From Parafrankia sp041008525 (GTDB lineage Bacteria; Actinomycetota; Actinomycetes; Frankiales; Frankiaceae), in the NCBI RefSeq assembly GCF_041008525.1, contig NZ_JBFLUG010000029.1, forward strand, positions 7,724 through 71,723: DNA of 64,000 bases, given 5' to 3'. Positions 29,273 to 38,292 of the stretch are shown piece by piece. Positions within the stretch are counted from its first letter, which is position 1; every line of letters starts with the position of its first letter. Made by a program: the position numbers and the translations under genes. The notes below the pieces were generated by a model. It was not told where the DNA came from, searched no databases, and was given only the letters and a program-made list of their open reading frames with translations.

Positions 29273-29436
29273 ACCTATCCGCATCCCGGCCGCACGGTCG
29301 GACTCCCTGGGCCCGCGGCGCCGGCTCCCCGCGCAGGCAGGCAGCCACGGGCGCACGGCGGGTGCGCATGGGCGGCGCTCGCCTGACACGAAAGCAGGCG
29401 CGGCCCGCGACCCCGGAGCGCGCCGGGGGCCCGACG

Positions 29437-29456
29437 TCCGTAGACACCCCTACGGA
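29437..29456. promoter_or_regulatory. Palindrome TCCGTAG-ACACCC-CTACGGA
   Basis: Perfect 7-bp arms, centred 36 bases upstream of the TetR start and overlapping its predicted -35 region; likely autoregulatory operator. A TAGACT -10-like box at 29467-29472 would place the transcript start almost at the ATG (29482), so the mRNA may be leaderless. Confidence 0.55.
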
Positions 29457-29481
29457 GATCCCGTCAGTAGACTGCCTCCAC

Positions 29482-30342
29482 ATGGCCGCGTCGGCACACC
29501 CTGACGATGACACCGCCGGCATCACGCACACCGCCGGCATCACGCACACCGCCGGCACCGGCACCTCCACCTCCACCCACGCGACCGGCGACGACAGTGC
29601 CGGCGCCCTCGGCGGTGACGATGACGACCGCGCCGAGGGCGAGAGCGAAGAGGACGGCGCTTCCCCGGACCGGCGCCGGTACGACAGCCCGCTGCGGCGC
29701 AGGCGTGCCGCCGAGACCCGCGAACGCATCGTCGCGGCCGGGTCGGCGCTGGTCCACGGCTTTCCGACCTGGGACTGGAGCAGCCTGACCTTCCGCGCCG
29801 TCGCGGACCGGGCCGGCGTCAGCGAACGGACCGTCTACCGGCACTTCGCGACGGAGCGGCAGCTGCACGACGCGGTGATGGGGCGGCTGGAGGAGGAGGT
29901 GGGCCTCTCCTACGACCAGTTGCGGCTGGACGACCTCCCGGCCCTGGCCGACCGTGTCCTGGCGTCACTGTCGACGTTCGAGGTCTGGCGCGGCGTGGCC
30001 GCCTACCCGCAGCCCCCGTTCGTGGCCGAGGACGAGCGCCGCCGCGCCGCGCTGCTGCGGGCCGTGGCCGAGGCGGCGCCGTCCTCCTGGTCCCAGGAGC
30101 AGCGCCTGGAAGCCGCCGCCGCCATCGACGTGCTCTGGAACCTGCCGACCTTCGAGCGCCTGATCACCGGCTGGAAGCTGGACGCCGCCCAGGCGACCAG
30201 CACCGTCACCTGGGCTATCGGGCTGCTGGTCGAGGCGGTCCGCGGCCGGCCGCCGGGCACCACCCCCCCGGTGCCCGGCCTGCCAGGCCCCGACCAGCCC
30301 CCGGCCGTTCCCCCCGTGCCCGACCAGGTCAGCCCCGACTGA
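29482..30342 (+). CDS. TetR family regulator with low-complexity N-terminus
   Basis: About 286 residues from the ATG at 29482. The first ~70 residues are disordered, with AGITHT repeats and a Thr/Ser/Asp-rich stretch, then the TetR helix-turn-helix LTFRAVADRAGVSERTVYRHFATERQLH. The C-terminus ends in a Pro-rich tail (residues about 250-286). Upstream in-frame codons to 29362 lack a ribosome site. It is divergent from the P450 gene and probably controls it. The AGITHT repeat mirrors a 15-base DNA duplication at 29518-29547. Confidence 0.88.
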   Translation: MAASAHPDDDTAGITHTAGITHTAGTGTSTSTHATGDDSAGALGGDDDDRAEGESEEDGASPDRRRYDSPLRRRRAAETRERIVAAGSALVHGFPTWDWSSLTFRAVADRAGVSERTVYRHFATERQLHDAVMGRLEEEVGLSYDQLRLDDLPALADRVLASLSTFEVWRGVAAYPQPPFVAEDERRRAALLRAVAEAAPSSWSQEQRLEAAAAIDVLWNLPTFERLITGWKLDAAQATSTVTWAIGLLVEAVRGRPPGTTPPVPGLPGPDQPPAVPPVPDQVSPD

Positions 30343-30370
30343 TTCCTGGGATCCCGACTGATTCCTGCGA

Positions 30371-31975
30371 TCAGCTCCGGCAGGATGCCCCGGAGCAGGT
30401 GGCCAGCCTGTCGAGGCGCGCGTCGAGCTGGGCGACGAGGGCGGCGTTCTCGTGCCGGCCCTGCGGCGTCGCCAACAGGTTGACGAGCTGGTAGGGGTCG
30501 GCGGTCAGGTCGTAGAGCTCCCGCTCGTGGACGCGGGGAGCCCGGTCGGCGTCGTACCAACGGACATAGAGGTGATCCTCGGTCCGAAGACCGCTCCACG
30601 GGGGCAGATCCAGGAACACGCCGGTGACGTTCTCCACCTGCTCCTGGACAACCCCGTCCTGGCCGTCGACACCCGGGCCGGCGTACTGGCCGAGGAGATC
30701 GGTGCGCCAGGACTGCGGCGCCTCACCGCGCAGGAGCGGAGCCAGCGACTGGCCGTCGATGTCGGCGGGAACGGGAACACCCGCCAGCTCGAGGAAGGTG
30801 GGGGCGAGGTCGATGAGCGCGACCATGTGCTCGTCCGTGCCGGGGCTCACTCCCGGCCCCGCGACCACCAGCGGGATCCGCATGGACTCCTCGTACGGGG
30901 CCATCTTCTGGGTCAGCCGGTGGGAGCCGAGGTTGTAGCCGTTGTCCGAGGTGAACACCAGATAGGTGTTGTCGAGTTCGCCGGTGTCGCGCAGCGTCCG
31001 CACGATCCCCTCGACCATCTCGTCGAGCGCGTACAGCGAGCCCATCCTGTCCTGGTAGTCCCGGTCGTTGACCGCCGCCACCCGGGCCGATCGGGACTGC
31101 GCGCTTTCCTGCAGCCACCACGGCTTGTCGGAGACGTCGGCCTCGTCGTAGTTCGGGGTGCGCGGGGCGCTGGCGTCAGCGAAGGGGTTGTCCGCGTGCC
31201 GCGGCGCGGGGGGCAGCGGCAGGTGCGGCGCGGTCGAGGCCGCGTACCAGAAGAACGGGGTGTCGTCGGCGGCCGCCCGGCGAATGAAGTCGGTGGACTT
31301 CGCGGCCACCACGTCGGTGGAATAGGCTGTCGGGTCGCTCTCGTCCCCGTACCGCACAAGTGTGCCGTTCTCGTTCAGCGCGTAATCATAGCCGGTGTAG
31401 AAGTTGTTGTCAACACTGCCGTACCACTCCGACCAGCCCGGCGGAATGTGCGTCGGGTCGTCCTCGATGCCGTTCATGTACTTTCCGGCCAGGCCGGTCC
31501 GGTAGCCGGCGTCCTCGAGATACCGGGCGAACGTGTGGTCCTCGTTGCCGTTGCGGGCGAACGTCGCCCAGCCACCGACGTCGCCGGCGTTCGTGAGCAC
31601 TCCGGTGTTGTGGCCGTACTTCCCGGTCAGGATGGTGCCGCGGGCCGGGCAGCAGATCGGGGTCGGCGCGAACCCGTCCGTGAAGGTCAGCCCGGAGTCC
31701 CTGATCAGGGCGGCGGTCCGCGGCATCGCCTCCCAGTACGGCGAGGTCGTCTGGTCGAGGTCGTCGGCGAGGATCAGCACGAAGTTGGGCCGTTCGCCGT
31801 CAGCCGCCCCAGCGACCGCCGTGTCTGCCGCCGCCAGCCTGGTGGCCCCGGCCTCCGCTGCCCCGCCGGACGCGGCGGCGGCGCTCAGCGCGGCCAGCGC
31901 CGTCAGCGCGACGCAGCTCGCCAGGCCCGCGGCGCCGATACGGGCCCGCCGGCCGAGACGGCGGTGCCGCGCCAT
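30371..31975 (-). CDS. Secreted type I sulfatase (arylsulfatase family)
   Basis: 534 residues from the ATG at 31975 (GGGAG seven bases upstream). An arginine-rich N-terminus and a hydrophobic helix form a signal peptide; LASC inside it could be a lipobox but the hydrophobic stretch continues, so I favour cleavage secretion. NFVLILADDLD holds the metal-binding Asp pair. The sulfatase signature is C-C-P-A-R (first Cys near residue 108), the site for formylglycine conversion, followed by GTILTGKYGHNTG. FTSDNGYNLGSHRL gives the second Asp-Asn metal site. It hydrolyses sulfate esters outside the membrane. Formylglycine-generating enzyme is not in the window. Confidence 0.93.
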   Translation of the reverse strand: MARHRRLGRRARIGAAGLASCVALTALAALSAAAASGGAAEAGATRLAAADTAVAGAADGERPNFVLILADDLDQTTSPYWEAMPRTAALIRDSGLTFTDGFAPTPICCPARGTILTGKYGHNTGVLTNAGDVGGWATFARNGNEDHTFARYLEDAGYRTGLAGKYMNGIEDDPTHIPPGWSEWYGSVDNNFYTGYDYALNENGTLVRYGDESDPTAYSTDVVAAKSTDFIRRAAADDTPFFWYAASTAPHLPLPPAPRHADNPFADASAPRTPNYDEADVSDKPWWLQESAQSRSARVAAVNDRDYQDRMGSLYALDEMVEGIVRTLRDTGELDNTYLVFTSDNGYNLGSHRLTQKMAPYEESMRIPLVVAGPGVSPGTDEHMVALIDLAPTFLELAGVPVPADIDGQSLAPLLRGEAPQSWRTDLLGQYAGPGVDGQDGVVQEQVENVTGVFLDLPPWSGLRTEDHLYVRWYDADRAPRVHERELYDLTADPYQLVNLLATPQGRHENAALVAQLDARLDRLATCSGASCRS

Positions 31976-32051
31976 CACCGGTCTCCCGTCCGGGTGCGGA
32001 ACAGGGAGAGTGCTGCCTGTGGATCACTGCTCGGTGTCTGTTTCCACATAC

Positions 32052-32071
32052 GACCACCCCACCCTGTGGTC
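32052..32071. promoter_or_regulatory. Hairpin GACCAC-N8-GTGGTC in divergent region
   Basis: Six-base perfect arms in the gap between the sulfatase and the lipoprotein gene. Could be an operator or an mRNA leader hairpin. Confidence 0.35.
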
Positions 32072-32102
32072 ATGTACGGGGAATGCGGCCCGGATGTGTG
32101 AA

Positions 32103-32121
32103 ACGTGTGAGGAGCACACGT
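32103..32121. promoter_or_regulatory. Palindrome ACGTGTG-AGGAG-CACACGT
   Basis: Perfect 7-bp arms with a 5-base centre in the divergent sulfatase/lipoprotein promoter region. Probably a regulator binding site. Confidence 0.45.
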
Positions 32122-32253
32122 GACGTACACACTCCTCGGACGAGTTTCAGAGGCGTGGCTGGTGCGCTGACCAGGCCGGCACCCCCGGCACCGGGCAGGC
32201 ACCGAGCAGGCCGCCGCACCGGTCAACGGGCTCACCCAGTTCAGGAGAGTGCC

Positions 32254-32811
32254 ATGCATCAGCAGCGACGAGTCCGTGCCGGTGTGGCGGTGTTCGCCGG
32301 CGGCCTGCTCCTCGCCTCGGCGGGCTGCCGCGCGCAGGTGGGCGGCGCCACCGCCGACCCGCTGCCATCAGCCGGCGCAACTTCACCCGCCGTCGCCTCG
32401 CCGGCGTCAGCCGGGTCCACCGCGACGCCCGAGGCGGCTTCCGGTGGCGCGGGAACCGGTGGCGTGGGTTCCCTGACCATCAGCATCACCAGTCCGGTCA
32501 CCATCGCGGGACACGTGAACACTGCGGTCAGCTGCCAGGATGGCGGACGCCGCTACATCGAGTCCGCCACCGGTGCCATCAGCGGGGCAACTGTCACGCA
32601 GAGCGTTCGCGTCGCTACCTACCAGGGGCCGGGCAGCTACCCGGCGCTGGTCACCGTGTCCGTGCTGGCAGCCGATTCCCAACGGTACGCCGTCGACGCG
32701 GTACCCGCGACGGTGCAGATCACCCAGACCGGCGGGTCCGTCGACTTCAGCGCGGCCACCGCTGCCGGACGCTCCCTCACCGGGTCGATCATCTGGTCCT
32801 GCTCCAGCTGA
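32254..32811 (+). CDS. Lipoprotein, putative
   Basis: 185 residues from the ATG at 32254 with AGGAGAG four bases upstream. A signal peptide ends in LLASAGC, a usable lipobox with Cys at about residue 25. A Ser/Ala/Pro-rich spacer follows, then a beta-rich domain with two further cysteines (VSCQDG and the terminal IIWSCSS) that could form a disulfide. This pattern, a lipoprotein-like exported beta domain, is common in actinobacteria with no known function. Its 3' end overlaps the sensor-kinase gene by 23 bp tail to tail. Confidence 0.8.
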   Translation: MHQQRRVRAGVAVFAGGLLLASAGCRAQVGGATADPLPSAGATSPAVASPASAGSTATPEAASGGAGTGGVGSLTISITSPVTIAGHVNTAVSCQDGGRRYIESATGAISGATVTQSVRVATYQGPGSYPALVTVSVLAADSQRYAVDAVPATVQITQTGGSVDFSAATAAGRSLTGSIIWSCSS

Positions 32812-34207
32812 TCGGGGCACCGTCGGCGCCAGTCGGATCCGCGGGGAGGGTGATCCGCACAGTCAGGCCCTGGCCGGGGGAGCCGGTCGCCTCGGCGGTG
32901 CCGCCGTGGGCGGCAGCCACCGCTGCGACGATGGACATCCCGAGGCCGCTGCCGCCCCGGCCGCGGTCCCGGCCGGCGGACGAGCGGTAGAAGCGGTCGA
33001 AGATTCGTTCCAGGTCCGCGGGCTCCAGTCCTGGCCCCTCGTCACGCACCTGGAGCCGTACCCGTCCGGCGGAGACGTCCAGGCTGACCTCGCCCGGCGT
33101 TCCCGGCGGGGTGTGCACGCGGATGTTGGTCAGCAGGTTGCCGACGACCTGCCGAAGCCCGTCCGGGTCGCCGCGGACCTGGCACTCCGGCGGGGTGTGC
33201 ACCGCCAGCGGGCGGTCCGGCTCGACCGCCGCCGCGTCGGCCGCGGCGTCCCGCACGAGCGCGGCCAGGTCGACGGTGCGGTGTTCGGGCTGCCGCTCCT
33301 CATCCAGGTGCGCAAGGTAGAGCAGGTCGTCGACGAGCGTGCCCATGCGCCGGGTCTCGTCCTGGACCCGCCGCAGCGCGTCGTCCCTGCCGGCCGGCGG
33401 GACGACCCCCTGCCGCAGCAGGTCGACGTACCCGCGGACCGACGTGAGCGGGGTCCGCAGCTCGTGGGACGCATCGGCGACGAACCGCCGCAGCCGGTCC
33501 TGCGAGCGTGCCCGCTCCTCGAAGGCACGCTGGATCTGCGCCAGCATGACGTTGAGCGCGGTGGCGAGCCGGTCGGTCTCGGTCCGGCCCGGGCCGTGCG
33601 GCACCCGCCGGGCGAGGTCGCCATCCGCGATGGCGACCGCCGTGCGGGTGACGTCCCGCAGCGGGCGCAGGCCGCGGCCGAGCAGGAACCAGGCGCAGCC
33701 GCCGCCGAGCGCCAGCACAGCCGACCCGGCCACGACCTCGATGAGGATCAGCTGGCTCGTGGTGTCCCGCACTGGTCCCAGCGGAAGTGCGACGAGGTCG
33801 ACGATGCCGCCCGGCAGCGCGCCGACGACGACCCGGTACGGCCCCCGGGAGGTCTCCAGAGTGAACGGCCCGCCGGACGCGATCCGGGCGTCGACGTCGT
33901 CGACCTGGGGCAACAGGCCGTCCCCGCCGGCCAGCGCGAGCACCGAACCGTCGGTTTGGCGCAGCTCGATCACGAAGTCCGTCGGGGCCACCGCCCGCTC
34001 CAGGCCGGCGGCGCCGAGCAGAGGCGCGAGCCGGGTGAGCGCGGTCAGGCCCCGGGCGCCGAGCAGGCTCTGCGCGCTGTGCAGCCGGGTGTCCGTCTGG
34101 CTGACCAGGTGCGAGCGCAGGGCCAGCACGCTTGCCGTTCCCACGATCGCCAGACAGGCCGCCAGCAACGCCAGCAGGCCGGCGATCAGGCGGACCCGCA
34201 ACGTCAC
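32789..34207 (-). CDS. Sensor histidine kinase, OmpR-linked type
   Basis: 472 residues, GTG start. Two membrane helices (residues 7-30 and about 155-178) enclose an extracytoplasmic sensor domain of about 125 residues. A HAMP domain follows (LRPLRDVTRTAVAIADGDLARRV), then HisKA with the phospho-accepting His in DASHELRTPLTSV, and an ATPase with DEGPGLEPADLERIFDRFYR and GGSGLGMSIV. The layout resembles MprB/TcrY-type kinases. It lies 40 bp after its response regulator. Signal unknown. Confidence 0.95.
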   Translation of the reverse strand: MTLRVRLIAGLLALLAACLAIVGTASVLALRSHLVSQTDTRLHSAQSLLGARGLTALTRLAPLLGAAGLERAVAPTDFVIELRQTDGSVLALAGGDGLLPQVDDVDARIASGGPFTLETSRGPYRVVVGALPGGIVDLVALPLGPVRDTTSQLILIEVVAGSAVLALGGGCAWFLLGRGLRPLRDVTRTAVAIADGDLARRVPHGPGRTETDRLATALNVMLAQIQRAFEERARSQDRLRRFVADASHELRTPLTSVRGYVDLLRQGVVPPAGRDDALRRVQDETRRMGTLVDDLLYLAHLDEERQPEHRTVDLAALVRDAAADAAAVEPDRPLAVHTPPECQVRGDPDGLRQVVGNLLTNIRVHTPPGTPGEVSLDVSAGRVRLQVRDEGPGLEPADLERIFDRFYRSSAGRDRGRGGSGLGMSIVAAVAAAHGGTAEATGSPGQGLTVRITLPADPTGADGAPISWSRTR

Positions 34208-34247
34208 GGCGACCCTCCGGCGGCGGCGTCCAGCTGCGCCCGTGCCC

Positions 34248-35009
34248 TCACCCCGGGCCCGGGCCGGCGGGGCCGGCAGGGCCGGCCGTTCGCAGGGCGT
34301 AGCCGAAGCCGCGGTGGGTGTGGATCAGCGGCGGGCCGAAGGCCCCGAGCTTGCGGCGCAGGTAGCTCACGTACTGGTCGACGACGGTCGCCCCGCCGCG
34401 GTAGTCCTGGCTCCACACGGCGTCGAGGATCTGCTCCCGGGAGAGCACCCGGTTCGGGTTCACCAGCAGGTAGCGCAGCAGCCTGAACTCGGTCGGCGCC
34501 AGCTCGACCGGGTGGCCGGCACGGGTGACTCGGTGTTCCGCCTCGTCCAGCACGACATCGGCGAAGGTCAGCGCGGTCGCGGTCACGGGCCCGGCCAGCT
34601 CCGGGCGCCGGCTGCGGCGCAGCACCGCCCGGACCCGCGCGACGAGCTCGTCGATCGAGAACGGCTTCGTGATGTAGTCGTCCCCGCCGTAGGTCAGCCC
34701 GGCGACCTTGTCACTGTGGCGGTCCCGCGCGGTGAGGAACACCACGGGGACGTCAATGCCCTGGTCGCGCCAGCGGCGGCACAGGTCGAGGCCGTCACAG
34801 TCCGGGAGCATGACGTCGAGGACCAGCAGGTCCGGGCAGTCCGCCGCCACGGCCGCCGTGGCCTCGCGGCCGCAGCGGGCCAGGGTCACGCCGAAGCCAT
34901 GGAAGCGCAGTGCCATCCCCAGCATGTCCAGGATGTTCGGCTCGTCGTCGACCACGAGCAGCCGCGGCGCACGCGCGTCCCCATACACGTTCCCGGCGAC
35001 TTCGCCCAT
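34248..35009 (-). CDS. Response regulator, OmpR/PhoB family
   Basis: 253 residues. The receiver domain has the acidic pair VVDDEPN, phospho-acceptor Asp in LLVLDVMLPD, Thr in LTARD and Lys in YITKPF. The C-terminal winged helix (LAPTEFRLLRYLLVNPNRVLSREQILDAVW, YVSYLRRKLG) binds DNA. It ends in a Gly/Pro/Ala repeat. It is the first gene of a two-gene operon with the downstream sensor kinase. Confidence 0.95.
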   Translation of the reverse strand: MGEVAGNVYGDARAPRLLVVDDEPNILDMLGMALRFHGFGVTLARCGREATAAVAADCPDLLVLDVMLPDCDGLDLCRRWRDQGIDVPVVFLTARDRHSDKVAGLTYGGDDYITKPFSIDELVARVRAVLRRSRRPELAGPVTATALTFADVVLDEAEHRVTRAGHPVELAPTEFRLLRYLLVNPNRVLSREQILDAVWSQDYRGGATVVDQYVSYLRRKLGAFGPPLIHTHRGFGYALRTAGPAGPAGPGPG

Positions 35010-35195
35010 GTTCCCGGCGCCCTCCGATCCGGTGGCCTGACCCCGCGCGGATCATCCCGACCGCCGCGCCCCATCGCTGGCAGGTGAGCGTCGGTCCGGC
35101 ATCCATATCATCCGAGAAAGATGTGAGTCTCGTTCGAGGCCGCCGTGGGAACGCCCGACGGGCCGCCACTCACCTCACCGGGCCGCGCACCTCAC

Positions 35196-35777
35196 TCACG
35201 CCGCGTAGGGGCGCTTGTTCCTGGCCTCGGCGAGCGCGACCGCCCACCATGCCAACTGCGCGATCATCTTCTGGGCGGCGCCGTTGCAGCCGTCGGGATC
35301 CTTCGGCGTGCCGTCGGGGTGGAACCGGCTCCAGGCGCCGTGGAAGCTGACCGTGTCGCGGACGGTGACGGCGTGCAGCTCGGCGAACACCTGGCGCAGG
35401 TGCTCCACCGCGCGCAGCCCGCCCGACTGACCGCCGTAGGAGACGAACCCCACCGGCTTCGCCTGCCATTCGTTGAAATGCCAGTCGATGAAGGTCTTCA
35501 GCACAGCCGGGTAGCTGTGGTTGTACTCCGGTGTGATCACGACGAAGGCGTCGGCCGCGGCGAGCTGCCGGGTGACGTCCGCCAGTTCGTCGACCTCCGG
35601 GCCGCCGGCGGTGCCCAGGCGCTCCGGCAGCCTGACGTCGTCGAGGTCGATGATGCTCGTGACGACCGCATCGTGGGCGGCGACCTGCTTGGTGAACCAC
35701 TGGGCGACGACCGGGGCGAAGCGCCCCACCCTGGTGCTTCCGACAATTACCGCCACGTTGACGGGCTGGTCCAGCAT
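35196..35777 (-). CDS. NAD(P)H-dependent FMN reductase
   Basis: 193 residues, flavodoxin-like fold. VAVIVGSTRVGRFAPVVAQW is the phosphate-binding loop for FMN, and TPEYNHSYPAVLKTFIDW the second flavin loop, both diagnostic of the FMN_red family (ArsH/SsuE/azoreductase relatives). AAGGAG precedes the ATG. Its promoter region carries a SoxR-like half-box with a 19-bp spacer, and it is divergent from a quinone oxidoreductase-like gene. It probably detoxifies quinones or supplies reduced flavin under redox stress. Confidence 0.93.
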   Translation of the reverse strand: MLDQPVNVAVIVGSTRVGRFAPVVAQWFTKQVAAHDAVVTSIIDLDDVRLPERLGTAGGPEVDELADVTRQLAAADAFVVITPEYNHSYPAVLKTFIDWHFNEWQAKPVGFVSYGGQSGGLRAVEHLRQVFAELHAVTVRDTVSFHGAWSRFHPDGTPKDPDGCNGAAQKMIAQLAWWAVALAEARNKRPYAA

Positions 35778-35833
35778 GGATGTCTCCTTGTTTCGCAGGC
35801 CGGTGAACCCGCTCTTCTCGAACGCCGTTCCGG

Positions 35834-35864
35834 ACGCTAGAAGCTAAAGCCGGGTTGAGGTCAA
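35834..35864 (-). promoter_or_regulatory. Promoter with 19-bp spacer and SoxR-like half-box (FMN reductase)
   Basis: On the minus strand, TTGACC (35864-35859) and TAGCGT (35839-35834) are separated by 19 bases. ACCTCAAC sits in the spacer, with a poorer second arm. Long spacers are typical of MerR-family activated promoters. Confidence 0.5.
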
Positions 35865-35897
35865 GGATGTCGCCGGCGAAGTCCTGACGCGGCGCCG

Positions 35898-35928
35898 TTG
35901 ACCTCAACAGAGGTTGAGGTTGCACACT
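35898..35928 (+). promoter_or_regulatory. Promoter with 19-bp spacer and perfect SoxR-like box
   Basis: TTGACC (35898-35903) and CACACT (35923-35928) with a 19-base spacer. The palindrome ACCTCAAC-AGAG-GTTGAGGT (35901-35920) has perfect 8-bp arms inside the spacer, as in SoxR/MerR-activated promoters. Confidence 0.65.
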
Positions 35929-35961
35929 CGGCCGGTCGCAACGAACAGGAGATCGTGACCC

Positions 35962-36870
35962 ATGAAGGCAGCCGCGTTCTTCGCCCCCGGCTCACCCGAC
36001 GTCCTCCAGCTGATCGAGCTGCCCAGGCCCGAACCCGGTCCCGGCGAGATCCGGGTGCGGGTGCGCGCCGCCGGCGTGCAGCCGGCCGACCTCGCCGTCC
36101 GCCAGGGCTGGGGGCCTCCCGGCATCGAGGTGAGCTATCCCCAGATCCTCGGCAACGAGTTCGCCGGGACGGTGGACCTTCCCGGCCCCGGCGTCACCGG
36201 CCTCTCCCCCGGCGACGAGGTCCTCGGCTACCGCACGCTGGGCTGCTACGCGGAGTACCTGGTGGTCCCGGCCGACCAGGTCGTCGCCCGGCCCCCGTCG
36301 CTGCCCGCGCGGATCGCCGGCGGTCTTTCCGGCGCCGGGCAGACCGCCCACACGGCGGTCGAGGAACTCAAGGTCGGCCCGGACGACACCTTCCTCGTCC
36401 ACGCCGCCGCCGGCGCCGTGGGCACCGTGGCCGTCCAGCTCGCGCGGCTCGACGGCGCCACCGTGATCGGCACCGCCAGCCCCGCCAACCACGACTACCT
36501 GCGGTCCCTCGGCGTGATCCCCGTCGCCTACGGGGACGGCCTGGTCGACCGCGTCCGTGCCGTGGCGCCGCACGGGGTCACGGCGAGCCTGGACGCCGCC
36601 GGGGCCGACGGCCTGCGGGCCGCCGTCGAGCTCGTCGCGGACCGGCACCGCATCGGCACGATCGTGGCCTTCGACCTCTACCGGGAGCTCGGCGTCCGCT
36701 GGCTTGGCAGCCAACGTTCCGCCGCCCGGCTCTCCGACCTGGTCACCCTGTACCGGCAGGGGAAGCTCAGGATCGATCTCCGACAGTCCTACCCCCTCGA
36801 GCAGGCCGCCGCGGCCCACCGCGATGTCGGCACCGGCCACGGGCGGGGCAAGGTCGTGCTGACCTGCTGA
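35962..36870 (+). CDS. Zinc-free MDR oxidoreductase (quinone oxidoreductase-like)
   Basis: 302 residues, medium-chain dehydrogenase/reductase. The N-terminal GroES-like part has GNEFAGTV, and the Rossmann part has VHAAAGAVGTVAVQLARL and the NADP-type loop. Zinc-binding cysteines are missing, which marks the quinone reductase (QOR) branch. It should reduce quinones or enones with NADPH. It shares a divergent region of two SoxR-like boxes with the FMN reductase, and both fit the redox-cycling defence genes known in the Streptomyces SoxR regulon. Confidence 0.93.
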   Translation: MKAAAFFAPGSPDVLQLIELPRPEPGPGEIRVRVRAAGVQPADLAVRQGWGPPGIEVSYPQILGNEFAGTVDLPGPGVTGLSPGDEVLGYRTLGCYAEYLVVPADQVVARPPSLPARIAGGLSGAGQTAHTAVEELKVGPDDTFLVHAAAGAVGTVAVQLARLDGATVIGTASPANHDYLRSLGVIPVAYGDGLVDRVRAVAPHGVTASLDAAGADGLRAAVELVADRHRIGTIVAFDLYRELGVRWLGSQRSAARLSDLVTLYRQGKLRIDLRQSYPLEQAAAAHRDVGTGHGRGKVVLTC

Positions 36871-36998
36871 CCCTCTCCTGGCCGACCGCGAACGTTCATC
36901 TGTACGTGGTCGTGCCCACCCCGTGACCGCCAGTAGATTCCGGCAGCGGAGAGCAAGGGCACCCTTTCGGGACGTCTCGGCTGAACGGAGAGCGGGCT

Positions 36999-38153
36999 AT
37001 GGACCGTCGCACACTCCTGCGTCTCGCGGCCGCCGGAGCAGGCACCGCGGTGTTCTCGGGGGCGATCCGGGAGACGGCGCTCGCGGCTCCGGCCCAGCCC
37101 GGCCCGAGCCCGTACGGCGCGCTCGGCGCCGCGGACGCGAACGGGGTGGCCCTGCCCAGCGGATTCACCAGCCGTGTCGTCGCCCGCTCCGGACAGACCG
37201 TGGCCGGCACCGCGTACCGGTGGCACGCCGCTCCGGACGGCGGTGCGTGCTTCCCGAACGGCTCCGGCTGGACCTATGTCTCCAACTCGGAGATCCCGCT
37301 GGTCGGCGGGGTCTCGGCGCTGCGGTTCAACGCGGACGGCTCGATCGCCTCGGCGGGGTCGATCCTTTCCGGCTCCAGCTCGAACTGCGCGGGCGGCCCG
37401 ACGCCCTGGGGGACCTGGCTGTCCTGCGAGGAGATCCCGCTCGGGCGCGTCTTCGAGACCTATCCGCAGGGCGGGACGTCCGCGGTCGGCCGCGCGGCGA
37501 TGGGCCGCTTCAAGCACGAGGCCGCGGCCTGCGACCCCGTCCGCGGGGTCGTCTACCTGACCGAGGACGAGACCGACGGGTGCTTCTACCGGTTCCGCCC
37601 GAGGACCTGGGGTGACCTGTCGTCAGGAACCCTGGAGGTACTCACCGGGACGACCGGCGCGACCGGCCCCGTCGGCTGGGCCCGGATCCCCTACACCGAC
37701 GGCCTGTTCTGGGCGACCCGCAACCAGGTCTCCGCTGCGGCGCACTTCAACGGCGGGGAAGGCTGCTACTACGCAAACGGTGTCTGCTACTTCACCACGA
37801 AGGGCGACAACCGGGTCTGGGCCTACGACGCGGCGGCACAGTCCCTGTCGCTCGTCTACGACGCCGCGCAGGCCGGCGCGAACGCACCACTGAGCGGCGT
37901 CGACAACATCACCGGATCGGTGACCGGTGATCTGTTCGTCGCCGAGGACGGCGGCAACATGGAGATCGACATCATCACGCCGGGCGGAGTCGTCGCCCCC
38001 TTCCTCCGGGTCGACGGGCACAGCGGCTCGGAGATCACCGGCCCGGCGTTCACCCCAGCCGGCGACCGGCTGTACTTCTCCTCCCAGCGCGGTACCTCGA
38101 ACTCCCTGCTGGCAGGCGTCACCTTCGAGGTCACCGGCCCCTTCCGGCGCTGA
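36999..38153 (+). CDS. phoX: PhoX-family phosphatase (DUF839), Tat-exported
   Basis: 384 residues. The N-terminus MDRRTLLRLAAAGAGTAVF is a twin-arginine signal peptide. The body has PhoX-type blades: NSEIPL, GTWLSCEE, FETYP, KHEAAACDP, YLTEDE and EDGGNMEI, with the acidic residues that bind Ca/Fe in PhoX. Known PhoX enzymes are extracellular alkaline phosphatases; actinobacterial DUF839 proteins of this size are often shorter and may differ in substrate. GGAGAG precedes the ATG. A Pit phosphate transporter follows 139 bp downstream, suggesting a phosphate-scavenging locus. Confidence 0.85.
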   Translation: MDRRTLLRLAAAGAGTAVFSGAIRETALAAPAQPGPSPYGALGAADANGVALPSGFTSRVVARSGQTVAGTAYRWHAAPDGGACFPNGSGWTYVSNSEIPLVGGVSALRFNADGSIASAGSILSGSSSNCAGGPTPWGTWLSCEEIPLGRVFETYPQGGTSAVGRAAMGRFKHEAAACDPVRGVVYLTEDETDGCFYRFRPRTWGDLSSGTLEVLTGTTGATGPVGWARIPYTDGLFWATRNQVSAAAHFNGGEGCYYANGVCYFTTKGDNRVWAYDAAAQSLSLVYDAAQAGANAPLSGVDNITGSVTGDLFVAEDGGNMEIDIITPGGVVAPFLRVDGHSGSEITGPAFTPAGDRLYFSSQRGTSNSLLAGVTFEVTGPFRR

Positions 38154-38292
38154 CCACGGGGCCCGCTGATCGCGGGGACACAGGCGCCGTCGCGTCATGC
38201 GGACGAACCGTGCCCGCCGGGCAGCCGGCACAGGTCCTGTTGTTCCGACGCTCGGGAGAGGTAGATGACCTGCAACCGGGTAGCCGTGCGTC

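Noticed and set aside
36890..36915. PHO box upstream of phoX
   Set aside because: Only one unit (GTTCATCTG) is visible; the required second direct repeat is absent.
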